This document shows positions 34,583 to 47,566 of a stretch of 64,000 nucleotides of DNA, one piece after another. The stretch covers positions 558,001 through 622,000 of the forward strand of contig CAVOVI010000004.1 of assembly GCA_963699825.1 (NCBI GenBank), written 5' to 3'. Made by a program: the position numbers and the translations under genes. The notes below the pieces were generated by a model. The model ran no database searches, had not been told where the DNA came from, and saw only the letters and a list, made by a program, of their open reading frames with translations. Numbering within the stretch: position 1 is the stretch's first letter; the number at the start of each line of letters is the position of its first letter. This DNA comes from SPDF01 sp963699825. Lineage in GTDB: Bacteria; Gemmatimonadota; Gemmatimonadetes; Gemmatimonadales; GWC2-71-9.

Positions 34583-36009
34583 TCCCGAAACCGGTTGCGG
34601 CCGTCCGCCTTTGCCTTGTACATGTTGGCGTCCGCCAGCTTGAGGAATGACTCCGGGTCGGTGATGCGCTCGTCGGGATACGTGGCCACGCCGATGCTGA
34701 TCGTCAGTTGCACCGGGCGCCCCGGCTCACCGAAATCGTGCGCGGCCACGCGGCGGATGATCCGCTCGGCAAAGATGCGGGCGCCGGTCGGCCCCGTCTC
34801 CGGGAGGAGGAGCGTGAACTCCTCGCCGCCGTACCGGGCCAGCACGTCCACGGCGCGCTGTTCACGCTTGAGGAGGTTGGCCAGGCTGCGCAGCACGCGG
34901 TCGCCGGTGAGGTGCCCGTACTCGTCATTGATCTTCTTGAACTCGTCGATGTCCACCATCAGGCAGGTGAGCACCGTGCCGTACCGCTCCGCGCGCTCCA
35001 TTTCCTGGACCAGCTTGTCGCTGAGGGCGCGGCGATTGTAGGTGTCGGTCAGCGGGTCGGTTTCCGCCAGGTGGCGCATCTGTTCCTGGCCGTCCATGGC
35101 CGTCTCGAGGTCGTACGCCTTCTCGAGCGCGGCGACCGCGGCCTTGATCACCTGGTCGGCAAACTGCACGTCCTGTTCGTTGAGCGGTGCGTCCTCGGCG
35201 GTGGTCCGGAGGAAGAAGACGCCGACCTGCTGGCCCTTGAGCTGGAACGGCAGCGCCAGCGCGGAGCGCGTCGGGACGGCCACCCCTTCCGCTTCCCATT
35301 CCGCGCGGACCGCGGAATAGAGCGGATCGGTCAGCACGTCCTGGATGAGCACGACTTCACCGGCGGTGAGCGCCTGCTGGATCTCGGGATAGCGGCGGAG
35401 GTCGACGCGCAGGTTGCGCAGCATCGGATTTTCGTAGGCCGCGACCACCGTCCCCGCTTCGTCTTCCGGCGAGCCGATCAGGATCGAGCACTTCGAGATC
35501 CGGAGCCCGCGCGCCACCCGCCGCACGAGGATCTGGTAGATCTCATCCGGCTTGAGGGTGGCGGTCACTTCCTGCAGGATGTCCACCATCTCGGTGCGCG
35601 AGCGCGCCTCGGCGCGGGCCTGGTTGAGCTCGCGGCCGGTCCGGAGGTGCGCCTTCACCCGCGCAAGGAGTTCCCGCACGCGGAACGGCTTGGAGATGAA
35701 ATCGGCGGCGCCAAGCCCGAGCGCGCGCACCGTCGCCTCCTCGGGAGGCATCGAGGAGATCATCAGGACGGGGAGGTCCTTGAACCGGTAGTCGGTCTTG
35801 ACCTTTTCGAGGAGCTGGAGGCCGTCCACCTTCGGCATCATGATGTCGAGGAGGAGGAGGTCGAACTGATCCGCGAGGAGGTGATCGAGCAGGTTCTCTC
35901 CACCGGGCACCGTCGTGACCTCATAGCCGTTGTCCTTGAGAATCCAGGACAACGTGCGGGTCAGCGCCTGATCGTCGTCGGCGACGATGATCTTCGGTGC
36001 CAGGCTCAT
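34579..36009 (-). CDS. Response regulator with GAF and GGDEF domains, diguanylate cyclase
   Basis: A 476-residue protein with REC at 1-125 (DDDQALTRTLSWIL, phospho-acceptor Asp in LLLLDIMMPKVDGLQL, Lys in FISKPFRVRELL), GAF at about 145-300, and GGDEF at about 315-476. The active site is RYGGEEF, a functional GGEEF form, and an RAVD sequence five residues before it fits the RxxD inhibitory site. It should make cyclic-di-GMP when phosphorylated and be product-inhibited. No cognate histidine kinase gene is adjacent. It is third in the gyrA-led operon, with its ATG one base past the dehydratase stop. Confidence 0.95.
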   Translation of the reverse strand: MSLAPKIIVADDDQALTRTLSWILKDNGYEVTTVPGGENLLDHLLADQFDLLLLDIMMPKVDGLQLLEKVKTDYRFKDLPVLMISSMPPEEATVRALGLGAADFISKPFRVRELLARVKAHLRTGRELNQARAEARSRTEMVDILQEVTATLKPDEIYQILVRRVARGLRISKCSILIGSPEDEAGTVVAAYENPMLRNLRVDLRRYPEIQQALTAGEVVLIQDVLTDPLYSAVRAEWEAEGVAVPTRSALALPFQLKGQQVGVFFLRTTAEDAPLNEQDVQFADQVIKAAVAALEKAYDLETAMDGQEQMRHLAETDPLTDTYNRRALSDKLVQEMERAERYGTVLTCLMVDIDEFKKINDEYGHLTGDRVLRSLANLLKREQRAVDVLARYGGEEFTLLLPETGPTGARIFAERIIRRVAAHDFGEPGRPVQLTISIGVATYPDERITDPESFLKLADANMYKAKADGRNRFRD

Positions 36010-36975
36010 TCAGCTCACCAGTCGGTCGAAGAAGTCTTCGTCCATATTGCCACCACTGACCACCGCCACGGTCGAACCCTGCGGATGCACGCGCTTCGGC
36101 GAGGATGGCCGCCGTCGTGACCGCCCCGGACGGCTCCACGCGCAGCCCGGCCTCGTGGTGGAGCAGGCGCACCGCCTTCGCGATCTCGTCGTCGGACACC
36201 GTCACCACCTCGTGGATGACCGGGCGAATGAGCGGGAACGTCATCGTCCCGACCGAGAGGGTGAGCAGCCCATCGGCCATGCTGGTGGCGCGATCCAGCG
36301 TGGAGGGGCCGCCCGCTTCCATGGCGGCGGTCAGCTTGGCGGCGCCCTCAGGCTCCACCGCGATCACCTTCGTCTCGGGACGAATCCCGGCCACGGCCAC
36401 GCAGATGCCGGCCAGCAACCCGCCGCCACCGACCGGGACCACGATGGTATCAACGTGGGGCCACGCCTCCAGGATTTCCAGCCCGCAGGTGCCCTGCCCC
36501 GCGATCACGTCGGGGTGATCGAAGGGCGGCAGCATGGCCAGTCCCTCGGCGGCGCAGATCTCCTCCGCCTTCACCTTGCGGTCCAGCGACCGGGGGCCCA
36601 CAAAGACCACCTCGCCACCGAGCTTGCGCACCCCGTCCACCTTGACCTTCGGGGCGGTGTCCGGCATCACGATGACCGCGCGCACACCGACCTGGGACGC
36701 CGCCCAGGACACGGCCAGGCCGTGGTTCCCGCTTGAATAGGTGATCACGCCGCGCGCCCGAGCCTCCTTGGGCATGCGCTGGATGGCGTTGTAGGCGCCG
36801 CGCACCTTGAAGGCACCGATCGGCTGGAGCTGCTCGCACTTCAGCGCCACCGAGTGCCCGGTGAGCTTGGTGAGCGCCGGCATCTCGACCAGCGGGGTCC
36901 GCGCCGTGACGCCCGCGATCGTCTCGGCGGCGGCGCGGACGTCGTCGAGGGTGACGGCGGGGGCGTGAACCGTGC

Positions 36976-36979
<4 letters not shown>
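36010..36979 (-). CDS. Threonine/serine dehydratase, PLP-dependent (frame break near 36095)
   Basis: A fold-type II PLP enzyme: the PLP lysine in CEQLQPIGAFKVRGAYNAIQ, SSGNHGLAVSWAA for cofactor phosphate contact, and the Gly loop in VVPVGGGGLLAG. After about 36095 the C-terminus is in another frame: GSTVAVVSGGNMDEDFFDRL, ending at 36010. There is no C-terminal regulatory ACT domain, so it fits catabolic threonine ammonia-lyase or serine racemase-type enzymes rather than long biosynthetic IlvA. Its ATG overlaps the gyrA stop by four bases. Confidence 0.88.
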
Positions 36980-39489
<2,510 letters not shown>

Positions 39490-39545
39490 GTGAACTCGGG
39501 GTTGGTGCGGACAACCGGGTGGCCGGCCGGGCCACCGGGAACGCC

Positions 39546-39577
39546 GAAATATACCTTGTTGCGGGGGGGGAAATCAA
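39546..39577 (-). promoter_or_regulatory. TTG-N21-TATATTTC promoter of the gyrA operon
   Basis: On the minus strand TTG (39577-39575) and TATATTTC (39553-39546) are 21 bases apart, including a run of eight C. The element ends 56 bases before the gyrA ATG, leaving a leader of about 50 bases. Confidence 0.6.
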
Positions 39578-39589
39578 CCGAAATGGAGC

Positions 39590-39862
39590 GCTGGTAAAGT
39601 ATTGGGAAGTAAAGAGATGAGGACAGGGGACTGGGAACTGAGGCCTGTGGGGGGTGGGGACTTGTAAAATGCCGTCACCCGCCCCGGCTGCGGAGAGCGC
39701 CGGGGTCCATGTCCCTCACGTCTTTGCGTTAACAGCTTTTCAACGCAAAGACGCCAAGAAGCGCGAAGGACCCGGAGTGGTCACGACCTTCCCCTCTCCC
39801 GGAGGGAGAGGGGTCAGGGGCGAGGGGCTCGCTGGACCCCGGCTTTCGCCGGGGTGACGATC
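39590..39862. repeat. Intergenic repeat block after the second RND gene
   Basis: This gene-free stretch holds three repeat types. CTTTGCGTT...CAACGCAAAG is a hairpin with tail ACGCCAAG at 39722-39770. CCCTCTCCCGGAGGGAGAGG with a GGGTCAGGGGCGAGGGG tail is at 39790-39826. CCCCGGCTTTCGCCGGGG with flanks TGGA and TGACGATC is at 39832-39862, ending on the stop codon of the RND gene. Bases 39590-39720 show no recognisable feature. Confidence 0.8.
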
Positions 39863-42800
39863 ACTGCCTCCCTGCCCCCCTGCCCCGCAGCCCCGCCAGC
39901 AGAACCGGTAAGACGAACAGCGCCCCGATGGTCCCGAAGAGGGTTCCGCCGGCTGTGGCCAGGGCAATCGACCCGAACAGGCTGTCCGGGTCGGTCCCGA
40001 TGGCGAGCGGAAGCAGGCTCGCCACGGTCGTCAGCGTCACAAGTACGATCATCGCCGAGCGATCCCGCGCCACCCGCACAACATCGGCCGCACTCAGGCT
40101 TCCCCGCTTCCCCGCTTCCCCGCTTCCCCGCCTCTCCAAGCGCTCCATGCACGAGCAGGATGGCCTGATTCACCGCCAGCCCGACCACCAGGATCACCCC
40201 GACCGCCGCCTCCCGACCGAAGGCCGCCCCTGCCGCCCAGAACGCCGCGCCGACCCCGGCCACCGCGATCGGCAGACGCGAGCGCCACCATCGACAGTCG
40301 CCCAGACCGAGTTGAACACCAGCGCCACCGCGAGCACCACCAGCGCCACGCCGATGGCGAAGACCAGCCAGAGGCCCTTGCCGCTCTCGTCGCGGTTGTA
40401 ATCGAACCGCTGGTCCGCACACCGAATACCCCGGCGGCACCGCAATCGAGGCCATGAAGGCGGTATGCGTCCGCTCGGCGAGCTTGTTGGGTCCGCGGAA
40501 GTCGTAGCCGACGATCCGCACGTACTGCTGGTCCTCGCGCGTGACGGTGCCGAGCCCCTCGCGCTCCTCGACCGTGGCCAGGTCGCCGATGCGGACCGGC
40601 GCGCCGGCAGCGTTGGGCACCAGCGCCGACCGCAGTTCCTCGAGGCTTCGCTCCCGGGCGCCCGCGGCCTTGAGGTTCACCTCGATCTCCTCGCCGCCGA
40701 TGTCGATGCGCTGGGCACCGACCGGACCCCGCACCTCGCGCGCCACCGCGGCGGAGAGATCGCGCGCCGTGAGGCCGTACGCGCGCCAGCGCCGCGCGAT
40801 CGGGGATCGAGGGTGACGGTGAACGCCTTGTCCTGCCCCCAGAAGCTGCCGGCGTTGATGTTCGACGTCGCGCACCCGGGGAATCCGCTCCAGCCGCTCC
40901 TTGAGGTCGAGCGCCAGCCGCTCGACGCCGTCGAACGAGTAGCCCAGCAGCTTGACCCGGTAGGAGACGCTGCCGCCGCCGCCGTACCGAGATTGAAGCC
41001 GGGGCCGCTCCCCTGCACTGACACGCTGGCCCCGCCGATCAGCACCGCCCGCTGGGTCAGCTGCCTCCTGCAGCTGGCTCGGCAGGGCGCCGAGCCCGCC
41101 TCCTTCTCGAAGAGCACCTGCATGTACGGCGCGGTCGCCCATCGCCAGCGTCACGCACCTGCTCGACCCCAGGACGACCGACCGCGAGTCGCTCGAACTC
41201 CCGCATCCGGCGGTCGAGGCTGACCGGGATCGGAGCCCGCGGGAAGCCGAGCGAGGCGCTGAGCGTGGTCCGCTGGCCGAACCAGTCGCCCCAGTTCGAG
41301 CGCGGCACCTTGGTGATGAAGCCCCAGGTCAGGACGGCCAGCCGCGGTGGTGAGCGTGACCGTCACCCAGCGCCAGCGGAGCAGCTTGATCAGCACCCAG
41401 TCGTAGGCGCGGGCGAGCCGCGGCCAGCCGCCGCGCGCGACCCCGTGGCCGGCGCCGACCGCCGGGACATCACCAGCGAGCGACGCCGACCGACGAGCAG
41501 AGCGCGAGCGCGAACGCCGCCGCGAACGGGACGAACGCCGCGCGGGCGTTTCCCTGGAGGTAGAGGAACGGGAAGAGCACGACGCCGGTGGTGAGCGTCG
41601 CGCCGAGCACGGCGGGGGGGATCTGCGTCCCGGCTCGGCGCGGCCATCGGGGTGTCCGGCGCGATGCGGAGCCGTTCGACCACGACCAGCCCGTTCTGCA
41701 CCAGGATGCCGATGCCCATGCCGAGGCCGGCAAGGGTCAGCAGGTTGGCGGGGATCTTCAGCAGGTAGAGCCCGAGGGCGGTGCCGGCGATCGCGACGCG
41801 CACTGCCGAGCACCAGCGCGGCGACGCGCGACATCGCGGAGCGTGAGGAGCAGCACCAGTGCCACGGCCCGGAACGCGATCCCACCCCGGAGCAGCAGGT
41901 CGTTGAGCTGCTTGACCAGGTCCTCGCTGGCGTCGCTGGCGAGCTCGAGTCGGACGCCCGGGTGGAAGCACCGGTTCCGACCTCGGCCGCCATCGCGCGC
42001 GCCCGGCGCGGCGGTCTTGATCGCATCGGCACCGGCCAGGCGGTTGAGCGAGCGGTGACGGCGGTGAAGGCCGTTGAAGCGGTAGAACCGCCGCGAGGGT
42101 CTTCCTCGGGGCGGATCGCGGCGAGTTCGTCGAGTCGGAAGACCACCCCGCGCGGCCCGGTGATCGGCAGCGCGACCGAGGTCCTCGATGGCGCGCGGCG
42201 GGTCGCGCAGCGACGACGCTGCGGTTCGCTCGCGCCCAGCCGCTCGGCCCCGAGGAACTCGACCATCCGGGCCGTGGCGATCGCGTTGGTGAGCTGTGAC
42301 GGATCGACGCCGAGTTGACGGAGCCGGACCGCATCGAACGAGACCACCACGCCGTTGCGGGCCGCCCCGCGCAGGTACGGGTCACCGGCGATCCCGGCGA
42401 GCGTCGCGAATCGCGGCACGAGCATGTCCTGCGCGATCTTGGTCAGCGCGCCGGGTGTACGGCCCGGTGACATTGAGCTCGAGCAGCGGCGACTCTCGCA
42501 GGTCGTCGGGCACGTAGGCCCGACGCATGAGGTTGCGGGCGCCGGTGGGCAGCTCGGGGCGGAGTGCCTCCATCCGCTCGAGGATCGCGAGGCGCGCCAT
42601 CGTGACGTCGACAGTGGGGTCGAGCTCGACCGTCACCGAGCTCCGGCCCTCGGTGGACTCGCGGGAGGATCTTCCGTACCCCGCGCACCGACTGGATCAC
42701 CGCCTCGATCGGCGAGGTGAGGTAGGTCTCCATCACCTCGGGAGAGGAGCCGCGCCACGTGGCGCTGACGCTGATCGCGGGGTTCGACCCGGGTCTTGGT

Positions 42801-42898
42801 GGCGAGCGGCAGCCGCGTGAACGCCACCGCCCCGGCCAGGCAGCCCGGCCGCGAGCGACGCAGACCACCGCCGGACGGCCCGCCGCCCAGCGGATCAT
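39861..42898 (-). CDS. RND efflux permease, second subunit (multiple frame breaks)
   Basis: The N-terminus MIRWAAGRPAVV (ATG overlapping the upstream stop by four bases) continues, through several frames, with the RND porter motif SATWRGSSPEVMETYLTSPI. The TM block reads KIPANLLTLAGLGMGIGILV and VQNGLVVVERLRI. The C-terminal half has VILVVGLAVNQAILLVHGAL and VTLTTVASLLPLAIGTDPDS, ending LFVLPVLLAGLRGRGAGRQ. The span of about 1010 codons is normal for AcrB/MdtC-type proton antiporters. An in-frame insertion of the GGGGAAGC repeat family lies just after ILLVHGAL. Frame breaks occur every 100-300 bases and are probably errors. Confidence 0.8.
40100..40140. repeat. GGGGAAGC tandem repeat inside the RND permease coding sequence
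   Basis: Four reverse-orientation units (GCTTCCCC) encode RRGSGEAGKRGS between a transmembrane helix and the next conserved ADVVRVARDRSAMI segment. The same repeat follows fabH at 11326. Confidence 0.8.
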
Positions 42899-45800
42899 GT
42901 CTCGGCGCACCCCGGCGCTTCCGGGCTCCGGCCGCCTCGTCGCTCGACCACCGCGTAGGCGGTCGGCAGCAGGAAGAAGGTCACCAGCGAGCGCGGTCAC
43001 CGAGCCGCCGATGACGCCCGCCGCGAGCGGTTGGTAGCAGCTCGCCGCCACTGCCCCAGCCGAAGACCAGCGGCAGCACGCCGGCGATGGTCGTGAGCAG
43101 CGTCATCGTGATGGCCCGGAGCCGCTGGCGACCGCCGAGCAGGATCGCCTCGTCGGAGCGAGTGGCCCTGTTCGCGGAATCGCTGGATCGCATCGAGCTT
43201 GACGACCGCCTCGTTGTCGGCGATGCCGACCATCACCACGAGGCCGATCAGCGAGACCGCGTTGAGGCTCTGGCCGGTGAGCCAGAGCAGGATGATGCCG
43301 CCCGCCGCCGCCAGCGGCACGGTGAGCATGATCAGCATCGGGGTCGTGAACGAGGCGAACTCACCGGCCAGGACCAGGAAGACCAGCGCCACCGCCAGCA
43401 CCGCCACCAGCGTCAGCTCCGAGTGGTCCGCCGCTGCTCGTCGTCGGCGCCGGTCAGACGTCCAGCGGACGCCGGCCGGCACGACGAAGCTGCCGAGCAG
43501 CTCGGCGACATCGCTGCTGGCGCGCGCGGTGCCGCCCGACTCGACCGCGGCCTCGACCACGGGGACCGGGCGCTGGTTGACCCGCACCACCTCGATCGGC
43601 GCCCGCGGTTCGTGCACGCTCACCAGCTCTCCGACCGGGACGCCCTTGATCGGGGTCGGAGCGCCGCCGCGAGGTCCTCGTTGGCCTCGCCGGCGAACCG
43701 GACCGTGATCGGGGTGCGCCGATCGGTCTCGCGCAGCTCGCTCGCGCTGACGCCACCGAGCCCGCCGGCCAGCGCCTGGGCCACGGCCTGCACAGCGATG
43801 CCGCGCTGGGCGATCCGGTGCCGCTCCAGCGTGATCTCGACCATCGGCTGGGTCCGCGCAGGCGTCGCGCACGTCGGTCAGCCGCGGGAGCGTCGCCAGC
43901 GCGGCGCGCACCGTGTCGGCCCACGCCGCGGCGGTCGCGCGCGCGGCGCGCCGACCTCGACCCGCACCAGGCGGCCCTCGCGACCGATCAGGCAGCCGAA
44001 CTCCGACTGCCCGGCAAGGTCGAGCGCCAGGGCACCAGCCGCCAGGTCGGGGACCAGACGCGCGGAGCGGTCCGCGAACTCCGCGGCTCCCTGCCGTCGG
44101 GGACCGGGATGATCAGCTGCGCCGTGGCGGGCGAGCCGGGGTCGGCGCCGGCGAGGACTTCCTCGTCGGTGGCGGGGCCGATCCGCGGCGTAGACCTCCG
44201 CTGCCCAGCGCCGCCGCAGCGGCCTCGATCCGCGCGGCCTGCCGGCGGTCTCCTCGATGGCGGTGCCTCGGGCAGCGTCAGGTCGGCCACGGCGATGCCC
44301 TCGTCCACCTGCGGCAGGATTTCCTTCGGCAGCCAGGAGCCGTGGACCATCATCACCGTGACGCCGGCCGAGCGCGATGACGAACACGCGCCGCGGATGG
44401 TCGAGCGACCACGCCATGCCCCGCTCGTAGCGGTCGCATCAGGCGCGAACCGTAGGCTGGCGCCCCAGACCGGCCCAGTCGCGACCGGCTGCGTGCGCGG
44501 CGCGACGCGCCATCATCACCGGCATCAGGGTCAGCGCCAGCATCAGCGACGCCGAGACCGAGGTCACGACGCTGAGCGAGCAGGTCGCGGAACAGCGCCG
44601 CAGCGAGGCCCTCGGACGAAGACGATCGGCCCGAACACCAGGATGGTGGTCAGCGTGCCGGCGATCAGCGGGCCTGCCACCTCCTCCGCGGCGGCTCGAG
44701 CGGCGGCGACGGGCTCCACCCCCTCATCCGGAGCCCGGGTGGCCTCGGCCACCACGATGGCGTTGTCCACCAGGAGGCCGACGCCAGGGCCAGCCCGCCG
44801 AGGGAAAGGATGTTGACGGTGACGTCGAGCAGCTGGAGCACCACCAGCGCGACCATCACCGAGAGGGGAACGATGAGGCCGATCGCGAGCGAGGCGCGCC
44901 AGTCGCGCAGGAAGACCAGGATGACCAGCAGCGAGAGGAATCCGCCGACGACGATCTCCTGGCCCAGGTTGGAGAGGGCGTCGTTGACGAACCGGGCCTG
45001 CGCCGCCACCACCGTCATCCGGATGTCGGGGAACTCCTCGTCCAGCTGGGCGATCGAGCCGTAGAGTCGCGGGTGACGGCGACGGTGTTGGCAGCCGGCA
45101 TCCTTATATACGACCAGCCCGACGGCCGGGCCGCCGTCGAGCTGGACGATCGTGAGCGGGTCGGCGGTGGAGAGGGTGACCGTGGCGATGTCCGCGAGCC
45201 GGATGCCGCGCGCGCGGGGCCGACAGGAGTCTCGCGGACTTCCTGAGCGGTGCGGAACTCGGTAAGCGCCCGCACGGAGAAGCGGAACTGCCCTCGGCGG
45301 ATCGTGCCGCCGGGAGCCGTCGCGTTGGCGGCCGCGATGGCGCGCGCCATGTCGTTGGGCGAAAGGCCGAGCGCGCGCATCCGGGCGGGTCCACGTCGAC
45401 GCGGATCTCGTCCTTCGGCGCGCCGACCACCGCCACGCTGGCCACGCCGGCCAGCTGTTCCAGCCGCCGGGCGTGGACGTCTTCGGCGGTCCGGCCACCG
45501 AGCGGAGGTCGCCGGGGCCGGTCAGTGCCAGCACGGCGATCGGGCGCTCGCCCGGATCGCTGGTGAGCAGTGTCGGACGGGTGGCTGTTCGGGGAGCCGG
45601 CCGCGGGCGTTGTCGAGCCGTTCGCGCACGGTCAGCACCGTCGACGCCATGTCGGTGCCCCAGGCGAAACGGGCGTGGTGGTCAGCTCGCCGGTCCGCGC
45701 AATCGAACGGAGCTCCACCAGCCCCGGCGTGGCGGCGATCGCCTCCTCGATCGGTTCGGCAACGAACCGGCTCACCTCCGGCGGCGCGGCGCCGGGGAGA

Positions 45801-45949
45801 TCGGTACGGATGGTGAGCACCGGCAAGGTGACGTCGGGGAGAAGCGCGACCGGCAGCCGGCCCAGCGAGACGCTGCCAAGGAGAACGAGCCCCAGGACCG
45901 CGGCGATGGTGGAGACGGGGCGGGCGACTGCGGACGAAGAGAGACTCAA
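42895..45949 (-). CDS. RND efflux permease, first subunit (multiple frame breaks)
   Basis: It starts at a TTG (45949) with one N-terminal helix (TIAAVLGLVLLGSVSLGRLP) and the porter motif TDLPGAAPPEVSRFVAEPIE. The mid TM block reads EIVVGGFLSLLVILVFLRDW, RASLAIGLIVPLSVMVALVV and VDNAIVVAEATRAPDEG, keeping a proton-relay Asp in TM4. The second half has ALVFLVLAGEFASFTTPMLI and NAVSLIGLVVMVGIADNEAV. The span of about 1018 codons is typical. The TGA overlaps the next ATG. It is likely to form hetero- or separate trimers with the following permease. Many single-base frame breaks are present. Confidence 0.8.
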
Positions 45950-46052
45950 GGTCGAGCCTCGCCGCCCTGGTTCCCTCGCCCTCCGAACCCCTCACCCCCT
46001 GTCCCCCTCTCCCTCCGGGAGAGGGGGGACGCGAGGCACAATTCCTTTAGCG
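45950..46052. repeat. CCCTCTCC/GGAGAGGG palindrome between adaptor and RND genes
   Basis: CCCTCTCCCTCCGGGAGAGG (46005-46026) with CTCACCCCCTGTCC on one side lies in the spacer of the efflux operon. Related copies are at 39790, 48922, 50353, 53100 and 62390. It may be a processing or attenuation hairpin within the operon. Confidence 0.75.
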
Positions 46053-47165
46053 TCATTCGTCCGATACCAGCTTCACCGGCGCGTCATGCGTCAGGGTGAG
46101 GTGCCCCTCGATCAGCACCGTGTCACCGATGGCGACGGGAATCTGGTTCGACGAGGAGTCGGGGAGCACCTCGGTATCCACGCCGTTGTTGCGACCGGGA
46201 TTGATGTACACCCACTGCGCGCGGCCCCCCTTCACCACGAAAACCAGCGGCCGTCCGTCGCGCTCGATGACGGCGCGCTCGGCACCAGGATGCGGCCGGG
46301 GAGGCGCGTGGCCTCGAGCCGGAGGTCGGCGTACATCCCGGGGCGGAGTGCACCGTTACCGCTGGGTACCACCACAAGGGCGCGGCCGGAGCGGGTGGTG
46401 GAATCGATCAGCGGCAGCACCGCCTCGATCCGACCGATGACTTCCTTGCCGGGGGCGGCCGCGGTGGTCACCGACCGCCAGTCCACCGATGCGGATGAGC
46501 GGAAGGTCGTGCTCCAGCACCTGCGCCTCGATGCGGAGGTGGCGGAGGTCCACCACGGTGGCGGCGTCCTGCCCCACCGATACCCGCTCACCGTTCGCCA
46601 CGTCCACCCGGTCCACCACGCCGTCGAACGGCGCAGTCAGGACCGAGCGTTCGCGGTCGAGCTGCGCCTTGCCGAGGCGGGCGCGGGCGCCGAGGAGCCC
46701 GCTGCGGGCCATGGCGTTCTTGCGGCGCTCGGGAGTGGGAGGTTCGCCGGTGACGAGGGAGTCGGGGACGATGGCATCGAGGAACGTCATCTCGGCCTGA
46801 TCGGTGCTGGCCTGTGCCTCCTGCACCGCGAGATCGAATGGGCGCGGGTCGAGGCGAAGCAGCGGATCGCCCTTCTTCACCACCTGGCCGGGACGTACGA
46901 GAACCGCCTCCACCGTACCGGTAGCTTCAAACTTCAATTCGGCCACGGCATCCGAGCGGACTTGCCCCGTGGTGACGACGCTGAGGACCAGATCGCCCTG
47001 GCGCACCTCACGCCCAACAACCGGGAGTGAAAGCGATGAGGGCAGTGCGGCGGTCGAATCAGCGGCAGCATCCTTGGCCTCAGCCGATTCGTCGGTGCAG
47101 GCGGGAAGGGCGGCGGTCAGGCAGAGAAGAAGAGTCCAACTCCGATGGGCGGCGGTTCGGCGCAT
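46053..47165 (-). CDS. RND efflux periplasmic adaptor lipoprotein (frame breaks near 46480 and 46290)
   Basis: The start at 47165 gives a lipoprotein signal (LLLCLTAALPAC). The lipoyl half-motif AELKFEATGTVEAVLVRPGQ and VVKKGDPLLRLDPRPFDLAV is followed by a coiled-coil hairpin of about 80 residues, the second lipoyl half (LTAPFDGVVDRVDVANGERV), a beta-barrel, and a C-terminal membrane-proximal domain in a third frame (GRAQWVYINPGRNNGVDTEV). About 370 residues. It should link the two RND subunits to an outer-membrane duct encoded elsewhere. Confidence 0.85.
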
Positions 47166-47566
47166 GGCAATCCTGGGATGGCAGGGAATCCGACTCTCGA
47201 AATGATGCACCGCGGAGGGCGAGGGTCGCAATGGCGAAGATCCATCCTCTTGGACCACGAGATTCGCCGGGGGGGGACGGCCCGAATGGCCACCGGATAG
47301 GGGTGGGCATATGCCCACCCCTATCAAGGTGAATTCACGATTTCGTCCGGGATGAGGAGACAGTCGCGGTCGAAGAGCTACAAGAGACTACGAGAGAAAC
47401 CATGGTGAACACCATGGTTTGGCCATAGGTGCAGAGTCGCGGATTCGCTGTCCCAGGGGTGGCGTATGCCCACCCCCTCGTTGCGCCCGGTCGAACGCGG
47501 AATGTGACAAACCGATGCAGAAGCCCGGAACATGGACCCCGGCTTTCGCCGGGGTGACGGACGCCC
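47166..47566. repeat. Gene-free region with several palindromes upstream of the efflux operon
   Basis: It holds GGGGTGGGCATATGCCCACC (47300-47321), a perfect ten-base inverted repeat AAACCATGGT-GAAC-ACCATGGTTT (47397-47420), a GTCGCGGATTCGCTG-flanked CCCAGGGGTGGCGTATGCCC element (47434-47476) and a CCCCGGCTTTCGCCGGGG hairpin (47533-47560). No open frame here looks coding. Confidence 0.75.
47397..47420. promoter_or_regulatory. Perfect inverted repeat, candidate operator
   Basis: AAACCATGGT and ACCATGGTTT form perfect ten-base arms around GAAC, 232 bases upstream of the efflux adaptor start. It differs from the REP-like families because it is AT-richer and single-copy here, which suits a repressor operator; the regulator is unknown. 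Confidence 0.35.

Noticed and set aside
34708..36120. Long plus-strand frame opposite the GGDEF regulator
   Set aside because: Antisense shadow; the minus-strand gene has full REC, GAF and GGDEF motifs.
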